A stretch of 64,000 bases of DNA. Origin: Gemmata palustris. GTDB lineage: Bacteria > Planctomycetota > Planctomycetia > Gemmatales > Gemmataceae. The first letter of the stretch is position 1; every line of letters starts with the position of its first letter. The stretch lies in the NCBI RefSeq assembly GCF_017939745.1, contig NZ_JAGKQQ010000001.1, positions 4,464,001 through 4,528,000 on the forward strand. Direction: 5' to 3'. Under the pieces are notes generated by a model. It was not told the DNA's origin. It worked only from the letters and a program-made list of their open reading frames with translations, and ran no database searches. A program made the position numbers and the translations under genes. Shown here piece by piece: positions 25,632 to 33,960 of the stretch.

Positions 25632-27875
25632 ATGAACGCGCACAGGATCGTGGTGAGCGACTCCGGACTCACTCCCGTGATGGGCGAAACGGACCGCGAA
25701 GCGGCCCGCGAGCTGAGCCTGCGCGGGGTGCGCCCGCCGGTCAAGGTGCCGGGCTACGACCAGGAGCAGTTCCTCGGGCACGGCGCTTACGGCGAAGTGT
25801 GGACCGCGGTGAACCGGAACAGCGGGCGCCGGGTCGCGATCAAGTTCTTCACGCGGCGCGGGGGCCTCGACTGGTCCGCGCTCGCGCGCGAGGTCGAGAA
25901 GCTCCGCTACCTGTTCTCCGACCGCTACGTGGTGCAGCTCTTCGAGGTGGGGTGGGAGTCCGATCCGCCGTACTACATCATGGAGTTCATGGAGAACGGG
26001 TCGCTCGAAGACCTGCTCCGCACCTACCACCCCACGACTCACGAAGCCGTCACGGTCTTCCGCGAAGTCGCCATCGCGCTCGTTCACGCCCACGACAAGG
26101 GCATTCTGCACTGCGATTTGAAGCCCGCGAACATCCTCCTCGACCACGAGCGCAAGCCCCGGCTCGCGGACTTCGGCCAGTCGCGCCTCACGAACGAGAT
26201 GGCGCCCGCCCTCGGCACGCTGTTCTACATGGCGCCCGAGCAGGCCGACCTGACCGCGGTGCCGGACGCGCGCTGGGACGTGTACGCGCTCGGCGCGGTG
26301 ATGTACCGGATGCTCGCGGGCGAACCGCCCCACCGGAACGAACCGGGCGCGGCGCACGTGACCACGGGCACGCTCGAGGCGCAACTCGCGGCGTACCGTA
26401 AACTGATCTTCAGCGCGCCCAAACCGAGCGCGCACCGGCCCGTCCCGGGCGTCGATTCGGGCCTGGCCGCGATCATCGACAAGTGCCTGGAACCGAGCCC
26501 CGGCAAGCGCTTCGCGAACCCCCAAGCGGTCCTCGCGGCCCTTGATGCGTGGAACCTCCAGCGCGTGCGCCGGCCGTTGCTGTGGGTCACCGGGTTCACG
26601 TTCGCGCTCCTCTTCTTCCTCATGGCGCTACTCGGCCAATACTTGTTCCGCACCACGGTGAACACGGCCGCGCAGGGGGTCGAGAGTCGCGCGCTCGATG
26701 CGAACCGGTTCGCGGCGCAAACCGAAGCCCGCCAGCTCGCCGCACAGGTTCAGCTCCGGTGGGTGCAGCTCGAAGCGATGGCCCGCAACCAGCAGATTCG
26801 CGAGCTACTTCAGAAGGGCGAGCGGATGAAGGACGACCCCGGCGCGGGGTTGAAGCTCGATCAACTGCTGGCCGAGCGCAAGGAGCGCGGCGACAGGCAG
26901 TTTTCCGATTCGGAGAAAGCGTCCATCTGGTTCGCGGACGACGCGGGCGGGTACCAGCGCGGCACCTCTCCGCCGTCCGAACCGAGTCGCCACAAGTACC
27001 GCGGGTACCGGGACTACTTCAACGGAACGGGCGAGTTTCCGGAAACGGCGTCCGGCACCCCGCCGGGGATCGTCACGCGCCCGCACCGTTCGGTCGCGTA
27101 CCGCCGCAAATTGGACGGCGGCGATAGCGTGTGGGCGGTGGCGTTCACGGTACCGGTGCTGAGCGACGGGCCGGACCCGAAACCGGTCGGCGTCGTGGGA
27201 ATGACGATCGATCTCGCGGACGCGGCTCCCGAGCGCACGGACCGGTTCCCGGTGCTGATCGACACGCGCCCGGACTTCAAAACCGGGCGCCGCGGGCTGA
27301 TCCTGCGGCACCCGTACTGGTCGGCAACGAAGGGCGAGAGCGACCCGCCGCTCTACTACGCGGACGCGGTCGTGAAGTGGACCGACGCGATGCGCGAAAC
27401 GGGCGAGGACGCCCGGTCCTTCGACGGCGGCGCCGAATACACCGACCCCGTTGCGGTCGCGAACGGCGACGTTCCGGGGCAAGCGACTTACGAGGGCAAG
27501 TGGCTGGCGGCCGTGAACCGCGTGCGCGTGGGGCCGGACAAGGTCGATACGGGCTGGGTGGTACTGGTCCAGGAGCGCAGAGACGAAGCCCTCCAGCCGG
27601 TGCGCGACCTGCAGTGGCGCCTCGGCTACGTTGCGCTCGTCGCGTGCGTGGTGATTCTGGTGCTCGTCGCGCTGATGTGGAGCGGGATGGTGCTCGTCAT
27701 GGACACATCGTCGCGGTCACCGGTCACGCGCCTCTTGCGCCGCTGGGCGGGCCTCCCCACTAGCGTCACGAGCACCAGCGTGGGCACGATCACCCGGGGC
27801 AGTTCGCTCCCCGGCGCGGGCACCGCACGCGGCAGCGCGACCGCGACCCCGGGAACGGGCGCGACGCGGGCGTAA
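25632..27875 (+). CDS. Transmembrane Ser/Thr protein kinase with large outer sensor region
   Basis: A 747-residue Hanks-type kinase. The cytoplasmic catalytic domain (about 40-310) shows LGHGAYGEVW (48-57), Lys71 in VAIKFF, HCDLKPAN (160-167), DFG (180-182) and APEQ (201-204). A membrane helix at about 315-338 and a second at about 665-690 enclose a 325-residue outer region. That region starts with a helical stretch and continues DDAGGYQRGTSPP, YRGYRDYFNG and VVGMTIDLAD, which is the style of a (d)Cache/CHASE sensor. The C-terminal tail is Ser/Thr/Gly-rich. The usual catalytic HRD is HCD, so it lacks the Arg needed for typical activation-loop control. Confidence 0.87.
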   Translation: MNAHRIVVSDSGLTPVMGETDREAARELSLRGVRPPVKVPGYDQEQFLGHGAYGEVWTAVNRNSGRRVAIKFFTRRGGLDWSALAREVEKLRYLFSDRYVVQLFEVGWESDPPYYIMEFMENGSLEDLLRTYHPTTHEAVTVFREVAIALVHAHDKGILHCDLKPANILLDHERKPRLADFGQSRLTNEMAPALGTLFYMAPEQADLTAVPDARWDVYALGAVMYRMLAGEPPHRNEPGAAHVTTGTLEAQLAAYRKLIFSAPKPSAHRPVPGVDSGLAAIIDKCLEPSPGKRFANPQAVLAALDAWNLQRVRRPLLWVTGFTFALLFFLMALLGQYLFRTTVNTAAQGVESRALDANRFAAQTEARQLAAQVQLRWVQLEAMARNQQIRELLQKGERMKDDPGAGLKLDQLLAERKERGDRQFSDSEKASIWFADDAGGYQRGTSPPSEPSRHKYRGYRDYFNGTGEFPETASGTPPGIVTRPHRSVAYRRKLDGGDSVWAVAFTVPVLSDGPDPKPVGVVGMTIDLADAAPERTDRFPVLIDTRPDFKTGRRGLILRHPYWSATKGESDPPLYYADAVVKWTDAMRETGEDARSFDGGAEYTDPVAVANGDVPGQATYEGKWLAAVNRVRVGPDKVDTGWVVLVQERRDEALQPVRDLQWRLGYVALVACVVILVLVALMWSGMVLVMDTSSRSPVTRLLRRWAGLPTSVTSTSVGTITRGSSLPGAGTARGSATATPGTGATRA

Positions 27876-28079
27876 AGGTTTGCGCCGCGCCCGGCATTTC
27901 AGGTTCACGCGATACCACCGCCACGTCACATACACTTTGCCCAGCTTTCGCTCGACTTTCCGCGCCACCCATCAAGATGGGTCAACCGGCGAATCCGGGC
28001 GAACCGATACTCCGCCTACGCACGGAAGCCCGACACGCCAAGGACGGCGACACAGGGCACGCGCACGGAGGCCGAAATC

Positions 28080-29324
28080 ATGTCACGGTGGTTGTGCAAA
28101 CGGTGGGCGTGGGCGGTCGTGGTCGGAGCCACCGTGACCGTCGGGAGCGCGACGGGAGCGGATACCCCGCCCCAAAAAGTCGGCGCGGTGATCTCCCTGA
28201 ACATTGACGGCAAGGGCGAGCGCCAGTTCAAGGTGCTCAAGTGCGAGAAGCAAACCGACGGCACCTACCAGTCGGAACTGAAGGACACCAAGACGGGCGA
28301 GACGATCACGCTCGTCGATCAGCCCGAGACCGCGCCCCCCAAGGGAGCGGAACCGCCCAAGGGTACGGAGCCCCCGAAGACCACGGACAACGGTCCGCCC
28401 AAGGCGAAGCCGCGCACGACGGACACGCTAACCCCGCCGCTCGGGGCTACGATGCCCGATTCGGCGAAGGACAAAGAGAAGGACAAAGAGAAGGACAAGG
28501 AAAAAGAGAAGCGCCCGCTCCTCCGCATGTTCGAGAAGGACAAGCCGTCGGATTCGGCGGGCGAAACCAAGAAGCCGGGGATGTTGGCGCGCGTGTTCGG
28601 GAAGAAGCCGAGCGGCCCGAACATGTCCACGCCCGCGACCGGCCCAACGGTGAAGACGACCTCGTCCGCGCCCCCGGCGGTGCTGCCGGTTCCCCCGGGC
28701 GGGCTGACCGGGGGAACGGCCGAACCGCCGCGCGTGATGCCCACGAAGCCGGTCGCGCCGCCGGTGGCGACCCCGGTGCCGACCGTGCCCGCGCCGCAAA
28801 CGACTCCGACTCCGGTCCCGGCGCCGATCCCGACTTTCCCGGCCCCAACGCCTATTCCGACCCCGCTCCCGGCGCCGCCGATCCCGGTGCCGCTGCCGTC
28901 GGTGCCCCCGGCCGGAGGTGGGTTGCCGCCGATCCCGGTGCCGCCGGGCGGGACGTCAGCCACCAAGCCGCTGCAGATTGTGGTGCCGGCCGGGTACGTT
29001 CCGCCGCAAATCGCGTTCGATCGCGACGTCGAGCCGTTCGTGATCGCGCTGCAATCAATGAACGCACCGTCCGCTCGGCTGAGCGCTGCGAAGGGGTTGA
29101 CTGAGTGCCGGCACCGTTCGACCGAGGGCGTCAAGGACGTGCTGTTCAAGGCGGCCCAGATGGACCCGTGCGGCGAAGTGCGGGCCGCGTGCATCACGCA
29201 CCTGTGCGAGCTCGGCTACTTCAATGCGAACTTCCTGGGCCACATCCAGACCGCGTGCGTGGACACCGATCCGATGGTGCGCGAAGCGGCGAAAGCCGCC
29301 TGCTCGAAGATGATTCGCAAGTAA
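28080..29324 (+). CDS. Secreted proline-rich protein with C-terminal helical repeat domain
   Basis: A 414-residue protein with a signal peptide (WAWAVVVGATVTVGSATGAD). After a short beta-like domain come a Pro/Lys linker, a charged run of KDKE repeats (about residues 128-142) and about 130 residues very rich in Pro with PxP and PTP repeats. The C-terminal 100 residues are helical (PFVIALQSMNAPSARLSAAKGL, then REAAKAACSKMIRK) and look like HEAT-type repeats with several Cys. It may be a wall- or surface-spanning scaffold. No family name can be given. It follows the kinase by 200 bases on the same strand. Confidence 0.65.
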   Translation: MSRWLCKRWAWAVVVGATVTVGSATGADTPPQKVGAVISLNIDGKGERQFKVLKCEKQTDGTYQSELKDTKTGETITLVDQPETAPPKGAEPPKGTEPPKTTDNGPPKAKPRTTDTLTPPLGATMPDSAKDKEKDKEKDKEKEKRPLLRMFEKDKPSDSAGETKKPGMLARVFGKKPSGPNMSTPATGPTVKTTSSAPPAVLPVPPGGLTGGTAEPPRVMPTKPVAPPVATPVPTVPAPQTTPTPVPAPIPTFPAPTPIPTPLPAPPIPVPLPSVPPAGGGLPPIPVPPGGTSATKPLQIVVPAGYVPPQIAFDRDVEPFVIALQSMNAPSARLSAAKGLTECRHRSTEGVKDVLFKAAQMDPCGEVRAACITHLCELGYFNANFLGHIQTACVDTDPMVREAAKAACSKMIRK

Positions 29325-29375
29325 ACAGTCGCGGGAGCAGAGCGCACCTTCCCCCGAAGTGCCGCTGCTAGTACT

Positions 29376-29409
29376 CGTGGCGCCGGTCAATTGAGTGACC
29401 GGCGCCACG
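29376..29409. terminator. Bidirectional 14-bp hairpin between convergent genes
   Basis: Perfect arms CGTGGCGCCGGTCA/TGACCGGCGCCACG with a six-base loop. It lies between the stops of the secreted Pro-rich protein and the Vgb-like gene. Confidence 0.65.
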
Positions 29410-29415
29410 ACCGAA

Positions 29416-30408
29416 CTATTTGCCAGCACTCTTCGTGTCGATCTGCCCGACCCGGTTCGCCTGCTCGGTGAACCACACGGTCCCATCAGCGCCGGCCGTC
29501 ATCCCGAACGGCTGAGCGTTTTCGGTCTTCAGGTCGAACCACGATAGCTTCCCGGCCGGCGTGATCCGCCCGATCTTGTGCGTCTTGAACGCGGTGAACC
29601 ACACGTTCCCGTCGCCGCCCGTCGCGATCCCGATCGGCTGCGTTCCTTTGGGCAACTCGAACCCGGTCACTTCACCCTTCGGGGTGATCCGGCCGATTCG
29701 ATCGGCACCGTTCTCGGAGAACCACAGGTTCCCGTCCGGGCCGTTGGTAATGTCGCGCGGGCGGGCCTTGGGATCGGCCAAGCGGAACTCTTCGATCTTC
29801 CCGGTCTTCGGGTCGAGCCGGCCGATCTTTCCGGCCGCGCTTTCGGTGAACCAGATCATCTTGTCCGGACCGGTCACGACCCCGTAGGGTTGGGCGTCGT
29901 CGGTCGGGACCGGGTACTCGGTGATTTCGCCCTTCGGGGTGATCCGACCGATCTTGTTTCCGGTCATCTCCGCGAACCACAAGTTCCCGTCCGGGCCGGC
30001 CGTGATCCCGCGGGGCCACGAGCCCTTCGTCACCTTGTTTTCGACCACCGCTTTCGAGGGAATTGGGAACGTTCCATCGAACTCTCCCTTGGGCGTGATC
30101 CGGCGAATCGCGTTCTCCTCGCGCGAGGTGAACCACAGGTTGCCGTCCGGCCCCACGGCCAATCCCTGAAGGACACCGACGTCCTTCCCCGGAACCGCGA
30201 ACGCGGTCGCCGCGCCCTTCGGGGTGACGCGGATGATTTGCCGCTTGAGCACCTCGGTCACCCACACGTTCCCGTCCGGCCCGACGACGATCGCCTGCGG
30301 GCGCTGGCCCGTGCCGGGGAGCGCGTGTTCGGTAATCGGTTCGGCGGCCCTTGCAGGCACCAAACACCCACCCGATACCAGCGCGGCCAACATGAATCGC
30401 GTTATCAT
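29416..30408 (-). CDS. Secreted Vgb/SMP-30-like beta-propeller
   Basis: A 330-residue protein with a signal peptide (MLAALVSGGCLVPARA). The mature part is a set of about seven 42-residue repeats with the consensus GPDGNLWFTE...IGRITPKG, for example VVGPDGNVWVTEVL, TAGPDGNLWFAEMTGNKIGRI and TNGPDGNLWFSENGADRIGRI. This is the virginiamycin-B-lyase (streptogramin lyase) propeller family. In planctomycetes such proteins are common and usually are not antibiotic lyases; catalytic identity is not supported. Start 30408 is chosen with AAAGG ten bases upstream. It ends a likely leftward unit with the lipoprotein and pilin genes behind it. Confidence 0.8.
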   Translation of the reverse strand: MITRFMLAALVSGGCLVPARAAEPITEHALPGTGQRPQAIVVGPDGNVWVTEVLKRQIIRVTPKGAATAFAVPGKDVGVLQGLAVGPDGNLWFTSREENAIRRITPKGEFDGTFPIPSKAVVENKVTKGSWPRGITAGPDGNLWFAEMTGNKIGRITPKGEITEYPVPTDDAQPYGVVTGPDKMIWFTESAAGKIGRLDPKTGKIEEFRLADPKARPRDITNGPDGNLWFSENGADRIGRITPKGEVTGFELPKGTQPIGIATGGDGNVWFTAFKTHKIGRITPAGKLSWFDLKTENAQPFGMTAGADGTVWFTEQANRVGQIDTKSAGK

Positions 30409-30422
30409 AATCGTCGTGCCTT

Positions 30423-30848
30423 TCACTTTGCGATGAACGGGTCTAATTCGGTCGCCCGGTCCTCGATGCGGATGTGCCACGCCGGTTTCTTCGGGTCGGC
30501 GAACCGGCCGCGGAACCGGTCCACCATCTCCGCGTCGCGGCCCGTCGGTTCATCGAGCCGGAGCGTCACGTCGTACTCTCCCGGCGGGGCGCCGTCCTGG
30601 TTCTCGTAGGTCGTCAGCTCGAACGACCCGTCCGGGCCGGTCTTGGCGACCGGTGTCAGCGCGCCGGGGGCCGCGTTCCGCGGGTGGAACCGAACAGTGG
30701 CCCCGGCCGCCGGGTTCCCGTCCGTGAGCACCTTCCCGCGCACGGGAACCAGGTGAATCGGGGTGTAGCGCTTCGGCTTTTCGCACCCGGTGGTCGCAAC
30801 CAGGGCGATGAACGTCACGGTCCAAAAAACTGATCGTGCAGTATGCAT
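30423..30848 (-). CDS. Lipoprotein with carboxypeptidase-regulatory-like beta domain
   Basis: A 141-residue secreted protein. The lipobox is VATTGC with Cys22. The mature chain reads VPVRGKVLTDGNPAAGATVRFHP, TGPDGSFELTTYENQDGAPPGEYDVTL: the standard transthyretin-like (CarboxypepD_reg-like) sandwich found in many planctomycete lipoproteins encoded beside DUF1559 genes. It follows the pilin-like gene at 30892 by about 40 bases on the same strand and precedes the Vgb-like gene, so the three probably form one transcript. It may be an envelope partner of the pilin-like protein; that is inference from the recurrent pairing. Confidence 0.8.
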   Translation of the reverse strand: MHTARSVFWTVTFIALVATTGCEKPKRYTPIHLVPVRGKVLTDGNPAAGATVRFHPRNAAPGALTPVAKTGPDGSFELTTYENQDGAPPGEYDVTLRLDEPTGRDAEMVDRFRGRFADPKKPAWHIRIEDRATELDPFIAK

Positions 30849-30891
30849 GGATGGCCCAGGATGGAGTGATTCGTGCCGGATCGTGCCCGAC

Positions 30892-31800
30892 TTAATCCAG
30901 GTTGAACACCTCTCCGCCGGCCCGACTCACGAACGACTTAATCACGTCCGGGGTCACGTTCTCGGACACGAACCGGACCGACCCGTCGCACAGCCCGAAG
31001 TTCGCCCCGCCAGTGTGGAACGAGTAGATCCCGTAAGCCAAATCGTTGGTGCAGTTCACAACGCACGGCCCACCGCTGTTCACCCCGTCGAACGTCCACG
31101 AGTAGATCCGACTGCTGTGGAACGACGACCACGCGGCGAACCAGTGGCGGTTGCAGTTGGCCGGGTTGGTGGTGTTGGCGCACGCCACTGGCGCCCGTTT
31201 GCGATAGGTGACGGGCATCCCGGCGCTCTCGTACAGGAGCATGGTGTTGGACGTCCCGTCGGTGACCTCCAGGAACTTGGTCCGCACGTCCTTCAGGTAG
31301 CTGATCGCGCCGACCGCTTCTTCGGTCGCGGAGGCCGAAGTCTTATAGGACCGCGGGACGTAGTAATCGCCCGCCTGACCGGTGCGGTCTGTGAACGAAA
31401 CGTTGCCGATGGGCTTCAAGAGGCGATCCGACGAGGGCGTTGAGGGGCAGATGTGGGTATCGAGCCGCGTGTTGACCGCGGTCTGATTTTCGGGCGCGTA
31501 GAAGTCGAGTTCAGATTTGTAGATGGCGGCCACGTTCCCCTGCTCGATGTACGGCAAGGTGATGCTCCCCCACCCGGTGAACGGCGGGCTAAATTGGGAC
31601 GGAGGGAGCCCGCCCTGAGCGCTCTCGTAGTTGTGGAATGCGAGTGACAGTTGTTTGAGGTTATTGGAGCACTTCATCCGGGCCGCAGCTTCACGCACCT
31701 TCTGTACTGCGGGCAACAGCAATCCGATCAAGATCGCAATGATCGCGATCACAACGAGCAATTCAATGAGCGTAAAGGCGCGACGATTCCCGCGGCACAT
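30892..31800 (-). CDS. DUF1559 prepilin-like protein
   Basis: A 302-residue paralogue starting [17 protein letters not shown] with helix end [18 protein letters not shown] and the C-terminal [18 protein letters not shown] (H-X9-DG). The middle includes [13 protein letters not shown] and a Ser/Asn-rich loop ([17 protein letters not shown]). The start is the ATG at 31800, directly before the [10 protein letters not shown] leader; the frame stays open to 31998 without leader features. It is paired with the lipoprotein gene downstream. Confidence 0.9.
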   Translation of the reverse strand: MCRGNRRAFTLIELLVVIAIIAILIGLLLPAVQKVREAAARMKCSNNLKQLSLAFHNYESAQGGLPPSQFSPPFTGWGSITLPYIEQGNVAAIYKSELDFYAPENQTAVNTRLDTHICPSTPSSDRLLKPIGNVSFTDRTGQAGDYYVPRSYKTSASATEEAVGAISYLKDVRTKFLEVTDGTSNTMLLYESAGMPVTYRKRAPVACANTTNPANCNRHWFAAWSSFHSSRIYSWTFDGVNSGGPCVVNCTNDLAYGIYSFHTGGANFGLCDGSVRFVSENVTPDVIKSFVSRAGGEVFNLD

Positions 31801-31903
31801 GAGCCGATCTCCGTAGGGTGCGTGTGGAGAGCCGCGTTGCTGGCAGGAATGCGCCGGGTGGGATCGTAGGCGCGTTGCGTGCGGTGCGGAGCGTGCTCGG
31901 CAA

Positions 31904-31926
31904 CTGTTGAGATTGATTCTCAACAG
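31904..31926. promoter_or_regulatory. Palindromic candidate operator, Fur-box-like
   Basis: CTGTTGAGA-TTGAT-TCTCAACAG is a perfect nine-base inverted repeat. Its centre, TGAGATT-G-ATTCTCA, resembles the 7-1-7 Fur consensus (TGATAAT-N-ATTATCA) at 11 of 14 arm positions. It lies about 175 bases upstream of the MarR gene and 100 bases upstream of the pilin gene. Confidence 0.4.
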
Positions 31927-32061
31927 CCACCTGTACTCTATTCGGCCAGAGTGGTTCGTCAATGACCAGTGATGGAAGCATGCGGCGCACCGGCGCACAC
32001 TTCACCGCACCCACTTTTCCACTCGCGCGGTGATAGATTCGCGCCGTCGGCAGGAATAGCT

Positions 32062-32084
32062 GTTTGGACAACCGTCGTCCGAAC
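32062..32084. promoter_or_regulatory. Candidate MarR autoregulatory site
   Basis: GTTTGGAC-N7-GTCCGAAC is an inverted repeat matching at seven of eight positions per arm, ending 15 bases before the MarR start codon. MarR-type proteins usually bind such short palindromes in their own promoters. Confidence 0.4.
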
Positions 32085-32099
32085 CGGTATTGTAACCGT

Positions 32100-32582
32100 A
32101 TGGCTACTCACACCGCCCCTCCCCAGCGCCGATTCGATTCCCCCGAGCAGGAGGCGTTCCTCAACTTGTGGCGGACGTTCGACCGCCTTCGCGCGATGGA
32201 AGAGGAACTGTTCGCCCGGTACGACCTGACACCGCAACAGTACAACGCGCTGCGGTTGCTCCGGGCCGCCAGCCCGGAGGCGCTCCGCACGCTGGACCTG
32301 AGCACCCGACTCGTGTCTCGCGCCCCCGACACCACCCGCTTGCTCGACAAATTGGCCGAGCGCCAACTGATCGAGCGCCACCGCCCGGCCACGAACCGCC
32401 GCGAGGTCCGCGTCGGCATCACTGCGGCCGGGATCGCCCTCCTCGAGAAGCTCCATGAGCCCCTGCGGGAGTGTCACGCGCGACAACTCGGCCACCTGTC
32501 CCGCACACAACTTCGCGATCTGACCGACCTCCTCCGCACCGCCCGGTTGCCCCACGAGGACGCCGACAGTAGCTGGCGGTGA
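32100..32582 (+). CDS. MarR-family transcriptional regulator
   Basis: A 160-residue dimeric winged-helix regulator. The helix-turn-helix is YDLTPQQYNALRLLRAASPEA followed by TLDLSTRLVSRAPDTTRLLDKL, and the wing is ERHRPATNRREVRVGITAAG, the typical MarR 'D/NRRxxxVxLTxxG' form. N- and C-terminal helices make the dimer arm. It is the first gene of a tight rightward group, 26 bases before the halogenase-like gene, which it probably controls. The start at 32100 lies right after a palindromic site that may be its own operator. Confidence 0.88.
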   Translation: MATHTAPPQRRFDSPEQEAFLNLWRTFDRLRAMEEELFARYDLTPQQYNALRLLRAASPEALRTLDLSTRLVSRAPDTTRLLDKLAERQLIERHRPATNRREVRVGITAAGIALLEKLHEPLRECHARQLGHLSRTQLRDLTDLLRTARLPHEDADSSWR

Positions 32583-32608
32583 CTCTCCTATCCTTCCCGG
32601 AGTCCGAC

Positions 32609-33922
32609 ATGAGTTCCGATAACACCCCCGACGTCATCGTGATCGGCGGCGGACCGGCCGGCAGCACGGTCTCGACCCTGCTCGCCCAGCGGGGCGCCAA
32701 GGTCCGGCTATACGAGCGCGACACGTTCCCGCGGTTCCACATCGGCGAGTCGTTGATTCCCGAGACGTACTGGGTGTTCAAGCGCCTGAACATGCTCGAC
32801 AAGATGAAGGCCAGTGCGTTCGTCAAGAAGTACAGCGTGCAGTTCGTGAACGCCCAGGGGAAGCTGTCGGCCCCGTTCTACTTCGACGAGAACAAGCCGG
32901 GCGAGCAGTCACAGACGTGGCAAGTGATCCGCAGTGAGTTCGACACCATGATGCTCGACAACGCGCGCGAGCACGGGGTCGACGTCCGCCAGCCGGCGCG
33001 CGTGCTGGAAGTGCTGTTCGAGGGCGATCGCGCGGTCGGGGTGAAGGTTCAAAAGGAGGGCGGCGGATCGGAAGAGGTCCGGGCAAAGGTGGTGGTGGAC
33101 GCCAGCGGGCAGAGCACGATGCTCCAGAACAAGTTCAAGTTGCGGCTGTGGGATCCGATACTCAACAAGGGAGCCATCTGGACCTACTGGGAGGGCGCGT
33201 ACCGCGACGCCGGTAAGGACGAGGGCGCGACGGTCGTGATCCAGACGCCCAACAAGCAGGGGTGGTGGTGGTACATCCCTCAGCACGATAACACGGTGAG
33301 TATTGGTGTGGTGGCCCCGTTCGACTACCTGTTCAAGGGGCGCGGGGGCCACGAACAGGTGTTCAACGAGGAGAAGGACGCCTGCCCGGAGGTCATCAAG
33401 CGGCTCTCCACGGGCCAGCGCCGCGGCGGGTACTACGCGACGAAGGATTACTCCTACCGCTCGTCGCAGGTGGCCGGCGACGGGTGGGTGCTGATCGGGG
33501 ACGCCTTCGGGTTCCTCGACCCGCTGTACTCCTCCGGCGTGCTCCTGGCGCTGAAGTCGGGGGAACTGGCCGCGGACGCGATTGCAGATGGACTGGCCGC
33601 GGGTGACACCTCGGCCGCGCAGTTGGGCCGGTGGGGGGACGTGTTCAACAAGGGCGTGGACCGGATGCGCCGGCTCGTGTGCGAGTACTACGACGGGTTC
33701 AGCTTCGGGCGGTTCGTGAAGACGTACCCGCACCTGAAGGGGAAGGTGACCGACCTGCTCATCGGCGACCTGTTCGATGACCACGTGGACGAGGTTTGGG
33801 GGCCGCTGGAGTCGCTCTACGCGCCGGACAAGACGGCCATCCCGACGTGGAAAGACGGCACCCCGCCCGACGACGTTAATAAGGTGAATGAACTGTACCT
33901 GCCCGAAGACCCGATGCGGTAA
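32609..33922 (+). CDS. Flavin-dependent halogenase-like FAD oxidoreductase
   Basis: A 437-residue flavoprotein. The FAD-binding Rossmann motif is VIVIGGGPAGS (residues 9-19), then RFHIGESLIP (42-51) and a second FAD motif GDGWVLIGDAFGFLDPLYSSG. Two features of flavin-dependent halogenases are seen: the WxWxIP motif as GWWWYIP (218-224), and a lysine in VKKYSVQF (72-79) where family knowledge places the catalytic Lys. Such enzymes chlorinate or brominate phenolic or pyrrole rings using FADH2, O2 and halide, often on carrier-bound substrates. Geranylgeranyl-reductase-type enzymes share the fold and are the main alternative. GGAG lies seven bases before the ATG. It sits between a MarR regulator and a membrane transporter. 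Confidence 0.78.
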   Translation: MSSDNTPDVIVIGGGPAGSTVSTLLAQRGAKVRLYERDTFPRFHIGESLIPETYWVFKRLNMLDKMKASAFVKKYSVQFVNAQGKLSAPFYFDENKPGEQSQTWQVIRSEFDTMMLDNAREHGVDVRQPARVLEVLFEGDRAVGVKVQKEGGGSEEVRAKVVVDASGQSTMLQNKFKLRLWDPILNKGAIWTYWEGAYRDAGKDEGATVVIQTPNKQGWWWYIPQHDNTVSIGVVAPFDYLFKGRGGHEQVFNEEKDACPEVIKRLSTGQRRGGYYATKDYSYRSSQVAGDGWVLIGDAFGFLDPLYSSGVLLALKSGELAADAIADGLAAGDTSAAQLGRWGDVFNKGVDRMRRLVCEYYDGFSFGRFVKTYPHLKGKVTDLLIGDLFDDHVDEVWGPLESLYAPDKTAIPTWKDGTPPDDVNKVNELYLPEDPMR

Positions 33923-33960
33923 GGTCCAACGCGGTCCCTCTCCCCAAGGCGCGCCGGCTC

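Larger units (their letters stand above)
31801..32099. other. Divergent promoter region with two palindromes
   Basis: Separates the leftward pilin operon and the rightward MarR-led operon. It contains two palindromic candidate operator sites, at 31904-31926 and 32062-32084, listed separately. Confidence 0.5.

Noticed and set aside
25386..26525. Very long leftward frame continuing upstream of the ThuA-like gene
   Set aside because: It is antisense to the kinase catalytic domain, Arg/Val/Glu-rich, and a result of high-GC third positions. The kinase motifs on the plus strand are unambiguous.
29416..30408. Streptogramin (virginiamycin B) lyase resistance gene
   Set aside because: The propeller repeats match the Vgb fold, but such proteins are widespread in planctomycetes, this one is exported and sits in a pilin/lipoprotein unit, and catalytic residues were not identified.
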